Assembly (NCBI RefSeq): GCF_023630205.1
Contig: NZ_JALPRR010000006.1
Location: 1-64,000, forward strand
Source: Pontibacter ruber
GTDB taxonomy: Bacteria; Bacteroidota; Bacteroidia; Cytophagales; Hymenobacteraceae
Length of the DNA stretch: 64,000 nt
Direction of reading: 5' to 3'
The notes under the pieces were generated by a model that was given only the letters and a program-made list of their open reading frames with translations, did not search any database and was not told the origin of the DNA. The translations under genes were made by a program, and so were the position numbers. Below, in pieces: positions 9,456 to 17,266 of the stretch. How positions within the stretch are numbered: position 1 is the first letter of the stretch; every line of letters starts with the position of its first letter.

Positions 9456-11441
9456 TTGAACCGACATTTGAAAACTAAGATACTTTGGGGCCTCGGCGGT
9501 CTGCTGGCCTTTTTCCTGATCTTACTCATCTTTCTATTTATTTTCCGAAGCAGGTTACTGGAATATACCATCGAGCGTGTTGTTACCAAAGTAGAAAGCA
9601 GGTACCCCGCTGATCTGAACATTGGCAGAGCCCGCTTCACCGACCTGACCTCTGTTGTGCTGAGCGATATTTCCTTTGTGCCGCACAACCGCGATACGCT
9701 TTTCACCACCGACAGCGTGCGTGCCTCAGTTAGTTTGCGCTCTATTTTTAAGGGGAGGATAGTATTCAATCGCCTGGAAGTGGCCAATGGCTACCTGACT
9801 GCTACCAAACACAACGGGCGTGATAACTTCTCTTTCCTGATCAAAAAAGAGGGAACACAGCCTGTAGATACGACCAACCGAAAGTCGCGCAACTACGGCG
9901 AACTGCTGAACCGCCTCATCGAAACCACTTTTGATAACGTACCGGACCAGGTAGATTTCAAGAACCTGAACGTTTCCTATGTGTCGGATAACCGCACCGT
10001 AGACCTGCGCATGCCCTACCTTACCGTTGAAGATGGCGATATAGATGCGCAGGTGGCTGTCCGTACCGATTCGCTGGTAAACAACATGCGCGTGCATGGC
10101 ACCATTGATCCGGGTGACTATAACATCGACGCCAGCCTGTATGCTTCCGATAACCAGGGCATACGCTTGCCTTATGTGAAAGAAAAGTATAACGGCACCA
10201 TCGCTTTTGATACACTGCACCTAAGCCTGAAGGACAAGAAGTTCCGGAGCGATATGCTGACAGTACGCGGTCAGGCCAGCATAAACGATCTTGTTGTAAA
10301 CCACCCGAAACTGGCCGACGAGGACATCCTGGTAAAGGAAGGCGCCGTGAACTATGTTGTAACGATCGGACCGAATTACTACTCTATCGACAGCCTGACG
10401 GAAGTGCGCGTAAACAAAGCCAAAGCCAACCTGCATGCAGTGTTCCGGAATGCCGGCTCCAAGATCATTGACCTGAATGTAAAGACGAAGCCCATACCGG
10501 GGAATGATGTTTTTGAATCGCTGCCAACCGGCCTGTTCGAGAACCTGGAGGGTATCCGCACACAGGGCAACCTGCAGTATAAGCTGAAGTTTCATGTGAA
10601 CATGGACAGCGTAGAGAACCTGGTATTCGACTCGGACCTTGACGCATCCAAAGACTTTAAGATCGTGCAGTATGGCAAAACAAACATTGAGAAGATAAAC
10701 CGATCGTTTGTGCACACCATGTACGAGTATGGCAAGCCGGTACGTACGTTTACGGTTGGTCCGGCAAATCCATTCTACAGCCCAATCAACCAGATATCCA
10801 GGTACCTGCGCAATGCCATCCTGACCGCAGAAGACGCTGGTTTTTACAGCCACAACGGTTTTCATGAGGAGGCTTTCCGGCAGGCAATCATCACAAACCT
10901 GGAAAAAGGAGAGTTTGTGCGGGGCGGTAGTACCATCTCGATGCAGCTGGTAAAGAACGTGTTCCTGACCCGTCAGAAAACCGTAACGCGCAAGGTAGAG
11001 GAGGCCATTATTGTATGGCTGATCGAGAACCTGGACCTGGTATCGAAGAACCGCATGTTTGAGATATACCTGAACATCATTGAGTGGGGACCCAATGTAT
11101 ACGGCGCCAAAGATGCATCCCGCTTCTACTTCGGTAAGCAACCTTCGGAGCTTAACTTGGCCGAGGCAATTTTCCTGACCAGCATCATCCCGAAACCGAA
11201 AGCGTACAAGTCTTCTTTCGACAGCTATGGTAACCTCAAGAGTTGGAAGGGGGGCTACTTCCGTCTGATCGGAGGCATCATGCGCCGCCGTGGCCTGATC
11301 TCGCAGGAGGAATACGACAACCTGTACCCGAACGTACGCCTCTATGGCCGTGCCCGCGATCTGATCGTAACCGCGCCGGATGCGAACCTGGAGGACTCCA
11401 CAGAGTTCGAATTGGAAACAATCGACTTGCTGGATTTTTAA
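9456..11441 (+). CDS. GT51 transglycosylase-domain protein without transpeptidase
   Basis: A 661-residue protein anchored by a membrane helix at about 9-31. Residues 40-420 form a long beta-rich region resembling AsmA-type repeats. A peptidoglycan glycosyltransferase (GT51) domain follows at about 435-600, with the catalytic EDAGFYSHNGF (Glu near 459) and RGGSTISMQLVKN (near 488-500). No transpeptidase domain follows. It should polymerise lipid II into glycan strands outside the inner membrane. The only fitting start is TTG at 9456, just before the first helix; an internal start cannot be excluded. AsmA-like plus GT51 is an unusual layout compared with MtgA. Confidence 0.88.
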   Translation: MNRHLKTKILWGLGGLLAFFLILLIFLFIFRSRLLEYTIERVVTKVESRYPADLNIGRARFTDLTSVVLSDISFVPHNRDTLFTTDSVRASVSLRSIFKGRIVFNRLEVANGYLTATKHNGRDNFSFLIKKEGTQPVDTTNRKSRNYGELLNRLIETTFDNVPDQVDFKNLNVSYVSDNRTVDLRMPYLTVEDGDIDAQVAVRTDSLVNNMRVHGTIDPGDYNIDASLYASDNQGIRLPYVKEKYNGTIAFDTLHLSLKDKKFRSDMLTVRGQASINDLVVNHPKLADEDILVKEGAVNYVVTIGPNYYSIDSLTEVRVNKAKANLHAVFRNAGSKIIDLNVKTKPIPGNDVFESLPTGLFENLEGIRTQGNLQYKLKFHVNMDSVENLVFDSDLDASKDFKIVQYGKTNIEKINRSFVHTMYEYGKPVRTFTVGPANPFYSPINQISRYLRNAILTAEDAGFYSHNGFHEEAFRQAIITNLEKGEFVRGGSTISMQLVKNVFLTRQKTVTRKVEEAIIVWLIENLDLVSKNRMFEIYLNIIEWGPNVYGAKDASRFYFGKQPSELNLAEAIFLTSIIPKPKAYKSSFDSYGNLKSWKGGYFRLIGGIMRRRGLISQEEYDNLYPNVRLYGRARDLIVTAPDANLEDSTEFELETIDLLDF

Positions 11442-11462
11442 GATCGATAAATAAGTAATTAT

Positions 11463-11492
11463 GGCGGCCCACAGTATATTACTGGGGCCGCC
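11463..11492 (+). terminator. terminator after the transglycosylase gene
   Basis: An 8-bp GC stem (GGCGGCCC with GGGCCGCC) with an inner AGT/ACT pairing, followed by GCTGTTTT. It lies 22 bases after the stop. Confidence 0.65.
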
Positions 11493-11558
11493 GCTGTTTT
11501 AAAGCTACAGCAAAGACTACGTTAGAAGCTATTTTATACTTGACTCTATCAGAACATT

Positions 11559-12593
11559 ATGCAGCAGAAGCAGACACCATCAGCACTTGACCGTTTGAAA
11601 GAGCTCCTGGCCCGTGCCGGCTTCGACTGGTTCCTGGGTGCGCTGATCGGCATGATCCTGCTGGCCTACCTGTGGCCTGCTCCGGGCGTGCAGGAAGGGC
11701 CGCTGTCACTGGGTGAGTTGGCCAACTATGGCGTGTCACTGATCTTCTTTTTTTACGGCTTGCGGCTGAGTCCTGAAAAGCTTCAGGCTGGCCTGAGCAG
11801 CTGGCGCCTGCACCTGGTGGTGCAGTTCAGTACGTTTCTGCTCTTCCCGTTGCTGGCGCTCCCCTGGCATGCTTTGTTTAAGGGCGGCAGCAATGAACTG
11901 CTTTGGCTGGGTACTTTCTACCTGGCGGCGCTTCCTTCTACAGTTTCCTCATCGGTGGTGATGGTATCGATAGCGGGAGGTAATATACCGGCGGCCATCT
12001 TCAACGCCAGCATCTCCAGCCTGATTGGCATTTTTGTGACACCTCTGTGGATGGGCCTGTTCCTGTCGGCCAGCACCGAGGGGTTTGATATCTGGCAGGT
12101 GATGGGCAAGCTGGTGCTGCAGGTCTTGCTGCCGGTGGTGCTGGGCATTGTGCTGCACCGCTACTGGGGTGCGTTTGCCGAAAAACACCGCCAGAAGCTG
12201 CGTTATTTCGATCAGTCTATCATCCTGCTCATTGTTTATACTTCCTTCTGCGAATCGTTTGCCCGCAACATGTTCAGGGGGTACAGCATTCCGGACCTGC
12301 TGCTGCTGGGGCTGACCATGATCTGCTTGTTCTTTCTGGTGTACGGCATAATTCACCTCATCAGCCGGATGCTGGGCTTTAAACGCGAAGACAGGATCAC
12401 GGCTCTTTTCTGTGGCTCTAAGAAGTCGCTGGTGCATGGCACGGTGATGTCGAAGGTACTGTTCCCGGATGCCAACATGGTCGGGATCATGCTGCTGCCT
12501 ATCATGATATACCATGCGCTTCAGTTGCTGGCTGCCAGTGTTATCGCACAAAGTATGGCCAGAAAGGCGGGGGTAGCGGCAGAGGGGGAGTAG
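11559..12593 (+). CDS. SBF-like (bile acid:sodium symporter family) transporter
   Basis: A 344-residue membrane protein with about ten helices, matching the SBF-like/YfeH family related to bile acid:sodium symporters. Visible family blocks are GVSLIFFFYGLRLSPEKL, LAALPSTVSSSVVMVSIAGGN (crossover helix region, about 128-148) and FCGSKKSLVHGTVMSKVLFP near the C-terminus. The natural substrate is probably an organic anion but cannot be told. It stands alone, followed by a repeat island. Confidence 0.85.
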   Translation: MQQKQTPSALDRLKELLARAGFDWFLGALIGMILLAYLWPAPGVQEGPLSLGELANYGVSLIFFFYGLRLSPEKLQAGLSSWRLHLVVQFSTFLLFPLLALPWHALFKGGSNELLWLGTFYLAALPSTVSSSVVMVSIAGGNIPAAIFNASISSLIGIFVTPLWMGLFLSASTEGFDIWQVMGKLVLQVLLPVVLGIVLHRYWGAFAEKHRQKLRYFDQSIILLIVYTSFCESFARNMFRGYSIPDLLLLGLTMICLFFLVYGIIHLISRMLGFKREDRITALFCGSKKSLVHGTVMSKVLFPDANMVGIMLLPIMIYHALQLLAASVIAQSMARKAGVAAEGE

Positions 12594-12610
12594 AGCGTTT
12601 TGTTCTTTTC

Positions 12611-12640
12611 AACTAACTAGTCGTGAACTAACTAGTCGTG
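12611..12640. repeat. two perfect 15-bp tandem units
   Basis: The unit AACTAACTAGTCGTG occurs twice without a gap, just after the transporter gene. No function is apparent. Confidence 0.9.
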
Positions 12641-12806
12641 CTAAGCTTTTCCTTTGAAAGTATAGACGAGGTTTTCATTTTATACCTCCCCATGCCGCAA
12701 GTTTAGCGGCAGCGCAACTTGTGGCTTGTTATGAGGCCAGTTTGTAACTGGCGTTAACCGCATTCTCTTTTCTGGCACGGAAAAAATTTCAGTGTCTTAG
12801 GATAAT

Positions 12807-12825
12807 GTCGGATTTTTAATCCGAC
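12807..12825. repeat. REP-like palindrome GTCGGAT...ATCCGAC
   Basis: An interrupted palindrome (GTCGGATTTTTAATCCGAC) followed by CTGGGCCAG. Nearly the same block is present in reverse at 29512-29530, and relatives form a cluster at 58699-58819. Confidence 0.75.
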
Positions 12826-12895
12826 TGGGCCAGGGGCCCCTCTATAGTTCATCACGAGCGAGGACGCTCGCGCCATGGTGATATGTTGTTCAGCT

Positions 12896-13425
12896 AAAGT
12901 ATAAACCCACCCCTCCCGAGAGGGGAATTAGCCTTTAGTGTAGCTGGAGTTATACTTTCATCGTTGCCTTATCCAACCACCCCAGCCCCTCAGAGCTACG
13001 CTCGCTACCTTCGAAATCGCGTTCTCGGTAGTCTAAGGAGGGGAACTCTGTTCTAGTTATGGCTGCGGTAATACTTTCATTGCTGCAGGTATAGCACGGA
13101 CAGGTCGCGACCTGTCCCTACAATGGGAAAAATTTGCATAGCCTTCTGCTATCGAACCTGTTTCCAGTCCTTGGGTGGGGGTAGGGGCCCTCTTTAAAGA
13201 GCGCCTTTGATTTGTTGCGGTGCTCTTTAAGGCAGCCTGCAGGCGCAGCCGATGGCAGCTTCAAATCAAAAGCGCGATGCCCTTCATCGAGGGCCCCTAC
13301 CCCCAGGACGAGGCCTCGCGGCCTCAGAGCGCACCAATAGTAACTATGAAAGTATAGGAAAGTAAGACTGGGGAAGAAAAGTAGCTACGATAGCAAAAGG
13401 TTGTTAGCCACAAGTATAAACCTTA
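12896..13425 (+). repeat. composite intergenic repeat, copy A
   Basis: No gene is present between 12594 and 13502. This stretch is homologous to copy B (45275-45835, reversed) and copy C (53990-54600). Module 1 (about 12903-13050) contains CAGAGCTACGCTCGCTA and TAGTCTAAGGAGGGGA. Module 3 (13141-13425) contains TTTCCAGTCCTTGGGT, GACGAGGC and GAGCGCACCA. A perfect 20-bp palindrome, GGACAGGTCGCGACCTGTCC, lies between them at 13098-13117. Unlike B and C it lacks the GTCATCCCCC module. Confidence 0.85.
13177..13304. repeat. 128-bp imperfect palindrome inside copy A
   Basis: The arms GGGGGTAGGGGCCCTC (13177-13192) and GAGGGCCCCTACCCCC (13289-13304) are perfectly complementary. Inside them GCGCCTTTGATTTG (13201-13214) pairs with CAAATCAAAAGCGC (13262-13275) with one mismatch. 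A long structured RNA or cruciform could form. Confidence 0.85.
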
Positions 13426-13433
13426 GCAAAAAC

Positions 13434-13472
13434 AAAAGAGCCATGCGCGTACTAAAACGGCATGGCTCTTTT
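13434..13472 (-). terminator. terminator of the DUF3817 gene
   Basis: A 13-bp perfect stem, AAAAGAGCCATGC with GCATGGCTCTTTT, lies 30 bases beyond the stop of the minus-strand gene and gives a T-run on that strand. Confidence 0.8.
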
Positions 13473-13502
13473 ATGGCCTTCTCCAAAAGAGAAAATCTAA
13501 GC

Positions 13503-13835
13503 TTAGGCTAGCTGTTTAGCTGCTTTTTCAGCAGCCAGTCGCTCTTCTTCCGGCTTCAGAAATTTCTTGTCAAATATAAAAGGACCTAAGGGAATAAGCG
13601 AGGCAAAGAAAGCACCCGCCACTTTCACCAGCGACCACTTATGCACAAATGTTACCTGCACTACGGCCAGTATGTAAAGTATAAATAGCACACCGTGTGC
13701 CCAGCCTACGTATTTTACTGCCTCAGGCATACCGGCCATATACTTAAGTGGCATGGCAATGCCAAACAGTACCAGCGAAGAAAAACCTTCATAGATGCCG
13801 ATGGTGCGGAGACGGGAGAGGGGTGTATTCATCAT
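13503..13835 (-). CDS. DUF3817 family membrane protein
   Basis: A 110-residue membrane protein with three predicted helices (about 15-35, 43-62 and 72-90). The blocks LRTIGIYEGFSSLVLFGIAMPLKY and VKYVGWAHGVLFILY match the DUF3817 (YdzA-like) family. Function is unknown. The alanine- and lysine-rich tail is cytoplasmic. The gene is single, with its own terminator. Confidence 0.85.
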   Translation of the reverse strand: MMNTPLSRLRTIGIYEGFSSLVLFGIAMPLKYMAGMPEAVKYVGWAHGVLFILYILAVVQVTFVHKWSLVKVAGAFFASLIPLGPFIFDKKFLKPEEERLAAEKAAKQLA

Positions 13836-13940
13836 AAAGAGGTTAAAAGTATAAAATCTGAGTTTTCAGCTACTAACAACACTTAAAGTATAAATGTGCC
13901 ATAGCAGCAGTAATCTATTTACAAAGATAGGCACCAAAAC

Positions 13941-13981
13941 AGAAAGCGCCCGCTCTTTCTGACGAGGAGTGGGCGCTTTCT
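13941..13981 (-). terminator. terminator of the DAHP synthase/chorismate mutase gene
   Basis: An 11-bp perfect stem, AGAAAGCGCCC with GGGCGCTTTCT, with CTC/GAG pairing inside the loop. It lies just after the stop of the minus-strand aromatic gene. Confidence 0.75.
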
Positions 13982-13989
13982 GTCTGTAC

Positions 13990-15087
13990 TTAGGCTACTG
14001 CTGAGGTGCCCAGGCTATTTTCTGAAGCGCTGCGGGCAGGCTGCCCTATGGCTTTCACAACTGAAGCAGCAAGGTTGTTATTTCCTGTCTGCTGCAGCAG
14101 GCTTTCGAGCTGCCCTTGCCAGCGGTTTGCCTGCAGCGGCTGCATGCTCGAGCCCAGCCCGTTTGTGCTGAGTTGCCTGGTAACTGCCGAGCGGCGCAGT
14201 AGCAGCTCCATCAGTTCGTTGTCCAGGCTCTCTACCTGCTGGCGCAGTATATCCAGTTGGTCTACCAGCTCTGCGGTTTCAGACAGCTTTACTCTGGTTG
14301 CCAGTGCATTTATCAGCAATTCCAGTTCCTGTGGCATGAGTTGTTGCTGCTGGCTGCTCAGGGCCTCGGCAGGGCTCACATGCGATTCGAAGAGCAGGCC
14401 GTCTACACCTAAGTCCAGTGCGCGCTGGCTTACCGGGTACAAAAGGCTGCGCTTGCCGGCAATGTGGCTGGAGTCGCATAACACAGGCAGCTCCGGTAAC
14501 TCGCGGCGTAACTGCAGCATGTGTTCCCACTTCGGGTGGCTGCGGTACAGGTCGTGGTCCTCGCCGGAATAACCCCGGTGTATAGCACCCAGATCGCTCA
14601 GGTTTGCCTGCTCCAGGCGCTCGAAAGCACCTACCCACAGGCGCAGGTCAGGGTACACCGGGTTGTTTACCAGTACAGGCGTGTCGGTGCCCCGCAGCGC
14701 TTCTGCTATTTCCTGCACTGCAAACGGGTTAACGGTTGCGCGTCCGCTGATGCAAAGAATGTCTACTCCCTGGCGCAAAGCTTCGTCGGTTTGCTGCGCG
14801 TTTGCCACGTCGCAGGCTGTGCGCAGGCCTGTTTCTTTTTTAACCATATCCAGCCACAGCAATCCTGGCAGGCCGACACCCTCAAAATTATTGGGGCGTG
14901 TACGCGATTTCCAGATACCCGCTTTAAATATCGTGATGTCCTGGTTTTTCTTCAGGAGCTGGGCGGTTTGTAACATCTGTTCTTCACTTTCGGCACTGCA
15001 TGGTCCAGCAATCAGCACCGGCTTGCCGCTTTCGTTACGGAAGCTTGACTGTGGTGCTACATTGATGGTTGTTTTACTTGCTCTCAT
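13990..15087 (-). CDS. bifunctional DAHP synthase / chorismate mutase
   Basis: A 365-residue enzyme. The N-terminal type I DAHP synthase domain (about 1-255) condenses PEP and erythrose 4-phosphate. It shows GPCSAES (28-34) and KAGIWKSRTRPNNFEG in the active-site region. The C-terminal domain (about 270-345) is an AroQ chorismate mutase with LVDQLDILRQQVESLDNELMEL. The synthase-mutase order fits enzymes leading to Phe and Tyr. The leader upstream holds a terminator and a competing helix, so attenuation is possible. It is the only shikimate-pathway gene here; phhA at 36.3 kb is functionally linked. Confidence 0.93.
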   Translation of the reverse strand: MRASKTTINVAPQSSFRNESGKPVLIAGPCSAESEEQMLQTAQLLKKNQDITIFKAGIWKSRTRPNNFEGVGLPGLLWLDMVKKETGLRTACDVANAQQTDEALRQGVDILCISGRATVNPFAVQEIAEALRGTDTPVLVNNPVYPDLRLWVGAFERLEQANLSDLGAIHRGYSGEDHDLYRSHPKWEHMLQLRRELPELPVLCDSSHIAGKRSLLYPVSQRALDLGVDGLLFESHVSPAEALSSQQQQLMPQELELLINALATRVKLSETAELVDQLDILRQQVESLDNELMELLLRRSAVTRQLSTNGLGSSMQPLQANRWQGQLESLLQQTGNNNLAASVVKAIGQPARSASENSLGTSAVA

Positions 15088-15157
15088 GGCTGTACATACT
15101 TACTGTTTTTTACTAAACTGCTTTAAAGGTTACTGTGGTATACTGCTAAAACAAAAA

Positions 15158-15236
15158 AGCCCCGCTTTTAGCGGGGCTCCTCTGGTATGTTATAGTCATC
15201 ATCAAACTATGCACAATGCGCTACCATGGGAGCCCC
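15158..15236 (-). promoter_or_regulatory. candidate transcription attenuator upstream of DAHP synthase
   Basis: Reading the minus strand, AGCCCCGCT (15178-15170) and AGCGGGGCT (15166-15158) form a 9-bp stem with a 3-base loop and a T6 run: an intrinsic terminator 71 bases before the start codon. Upstream, GGGGCTCC (15236-15229) is perfectly complementary to GGAGCCCC (15180-15173), which includes the 5' arm of the terminator. A short ORF (MRLSITMLF...GLPW) overlaps the upstream strand but has only one Phe and one Trp codon. The hairpin might instead be just the late terminator of terC. Confidence 0.45.
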
Positions 15237-15385
15237 GGATGAGGTACCTTAATGGAATTGGCAAATAGCATGGTAATAGATAAACGCATGGTCTTGTCTT
15301 AACTTCAGTGCAATGGACGGAATTATATTTTACAATTCCAAATCTCAGAACTTAATTTTAGTGAATGTATTTTCTTAGTCGCCTG

Positions 15386-16345
15386 TTACTCGGGCTGTTT
15401 AAAGTCCTGTGGAACAGGTAGATCTTTGTCCTTTTTAGGGAACAGCAGCGACGCAATAACCGACACCGCAAGTATAGTGCCTACTACGCCCAGCGCAATG
15501 CGCATATCCAGGTGGTAAATATCGCTAAGCAGCAGCTTAACCCCAATGAACGCAAGTATAAGCGAGAGACCGTAGTGCAGGTAATGGAACAGCTGCATGA
15601 TACCTGCCAGTGCAAAGTATAACGACCGCAGACCCAAGAGCGCAAACACGTTGGAAGTATAAACGATAAAAGGATCTTTCGAGATAGCCAGGATAGCAGG
15701 TATAGAGTCGGCAGCAAACACAATGTCGGTGGTTTCTACCATGATCAGCACCAGCAACAGAGGCGTTGCAAAAAGCTTTCCGTCAATTTTGGTAAAGAAT
15801 TTACCGCCTACAGCCGTCTTTGTGAAAGGCAGCTTCTGGCTGATCCAGACAATGAAAGGATTTTGTTCCGGGTGCAGTTCCTCATCGTTCTTCGTGAACG
15901 CCATCTTGATACCGGTATACACCAGGAAGGCTCCCAGGATGTAGATGATAAAGTGGAACTTGGCAATAAGCGCCACGCCTACCAGAATGAAGATTGCCCG
16001 GAAGACGAGCGCACCAAAAACGCCCCAGAACAGGATCTTGTGCTGGTACTGGGTAGGGACTTTAAAGAAGTTAAAGATGAGGATGAAAACAAAGAGGTTA
16101 TCGACGCTCAAGGACTTCTCGATCAGGTAAGCGGTCAGGAATTCGAGGGCAGGAGCAGGCCCTTTCCAGTAGTATATTCCGACGTTGAATGCCAGCGACA
16201 ACAGTATCCAGAAAGCACTGAATAAGAGAGCCTCTTTGATCTTTACTTCGTGCTCTTTCCGGTGAAATACGAACAGATCCAGGCCGAGCAGGATCAGCAC
16301 AAAAACGTTAAATAAGATCCAAAAAGTGATGTTGTATTCTTCCAT
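15386..16345 (-). CDS. TerC/Alx family membrane protein
   Basis: A 319-residue protein with about nine membrane helices. The family blocks EKSLSVDNLFVFILIFNFF (about 73-91) and ETTDIVFAADSIPAILAISKDPFIVYTSN (about 204-232) carry the acidic residues thought to bind metal. Members export manganese or are linked to tellurite resistance and alkaline stress; manganese homeostasis is the likelier role. No tellurite operon surrounds it. Confidence 0.93.
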   Translation of the reverse strand: MEEYNITFWILFNVFVLILLGLDLFVFHRKEHEVKIKEALLFSAFWILLSLAFNVGIYYWKGPAPALEFLTAYLIEKSLSVDNLFVFILIFNFFKVPTQYQHKILFWGVFGALVFRAIFILVGVALIAKFHFIIYILGAFLVYTGIKMAFTKNDEELHPEQNPFIVWISQKLPFTKTAVGGKFFTKIDGKLFATPLLLVLIMVETTDIVFAADSIPAILAISKDPFIVYTSNVFALLGLRSLYFALAGIMQLFHYLHYGLSLILAFIGVKLLLSDIYHLDMRIALGVVGTILAVSVIASLLFPKKDKDLPVPQDFKQPE

Positions 16346-16518
16346 GTTACTGTTGCAAGAGACGCTTGTGTGTTACAGCACGTATGTTTCAGCTGCTTTC
16401 AAAGTTGGTAAAGTTAACCCGAAATTGCTTTAGTTACACAGCATCGGAAAGTATAAATTGAAGGAAACCACTGCCTGCACGATATAAAGCAGTGCCAGCC
16501 ACCTGAACGGCAACTTTA

Positions 16519-17253
16519 TTAGTAACGGTCGAAGTGGCGGAAAAAGCTTCCGATCTTCATCTTGAGCACACCGAAAACAGCTTCCTTAAAAATACCTTTC
16601 GACATTTTAGACTGGCCTTTGGTGCGGTCTGTGAAAATGATGGGCACCTCTTTGATCTTGAAGCCATACTTGTAGGCGAGAAACTTCATCTCGATCTGGA
16701 AGGCGTAGCCCACAAAGCGGATCTTGTTGAGCTGGATGGTTTCGAGCACTTTGCGGCGGTAGCATTTGAAGCCGGCCGTGGTGTCGGCAATGGGCATGCC
16801 CGTGATCAGGCGCACATACCAGCTGGCAAACCACGACATCAGCACGCGGCTCATGGGCCAGTTCACGACGTTTACGCCTTGTATGTAACGGCTGCCGATG
16901 GCTACGTCGTAGCCTTCCACAGCACAGGCCTGGTATAACCGGATAAGATCATCAGGGTTGTGCGAGAAGTCGCAGTCCATCTCGAAGATGTACTCATAGC
17001 CGTGGCGCAGCGCATACTTAAAGCCGTGGATGTAGGCGGTACCTAAGCCGAGTTTCCCTTTTCGGGTCTCAAGCAGCAGGCGTTCCGGAAACTCCTGCTG
17101 CAGCTGGCGCACAATGTCTGCCGTGCCGTCCGGTGACCCATCGTCTATGATCAGAAGGTGAAAAGGGTGGCTCAGGGACATTACTTTCCTGACCATTGCC
17201 TCTATGTTTTCCCGCTCGTTGTAAGTTGGGATGATCACCAACGCATCTTTCAT
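16519..17253 (-). CDS. polyprenol monophosphomannose synthase-like glycosyltransferase
   Basis: A 244-residue GT2 enzyme without C-terminal membrane helices. It has DDGSPD at 37-42 and MDCDFSHNP at 92-100, the hallmarks of the dolichol/polyprenol-phosphate mannosyltransferase (DPM1) group. It would load a sugar, usually mannose, onto a polyprenyl phosphate at the membrane. It lies 13 bases after hemG on the same strand, so both may be in one transcript. Confidence 0.88.
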   Translation of the reverse strand: MKDALVIIPTYNERENIEAMVRKVMSLSHPFHLLIIDDGSPDGTADIVRQLQQEFPERLLLETRKGKLGLGTAYIHGFKYALRHGYEYIFEMDCDFSHNPDDLIRLYQACAVEGYDVAIGSRYIQGVNVVNWPMSRVLMSWFASWYVRLITGMPIADTTAGFKCYRRKVLETIQLNKIRFVGYAFQIEMKFLAYKYGFKIKEVPIIFTDRTKGQSKMSKGIFKEAVFGVLKMKIGSFFRHFDRY

Positions 17254-17266
17254 GCTCCAAATATAG

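Noticed and set aside
10221..11141. A 306-codon minus-strand open frame inside the transglycosylase gene
   Set aside because: It lies opposite a gene with clear GT51 motifs, has no recognisable domain, and its residue mix is that of a reverse-strand shadow of biased codons.
12896..13425. Could the repeat island be a decayed insertion sequence?
   Set aside because: No transposase fragment is readable in any frame and the three copies share hairpins rather than coding remnants.
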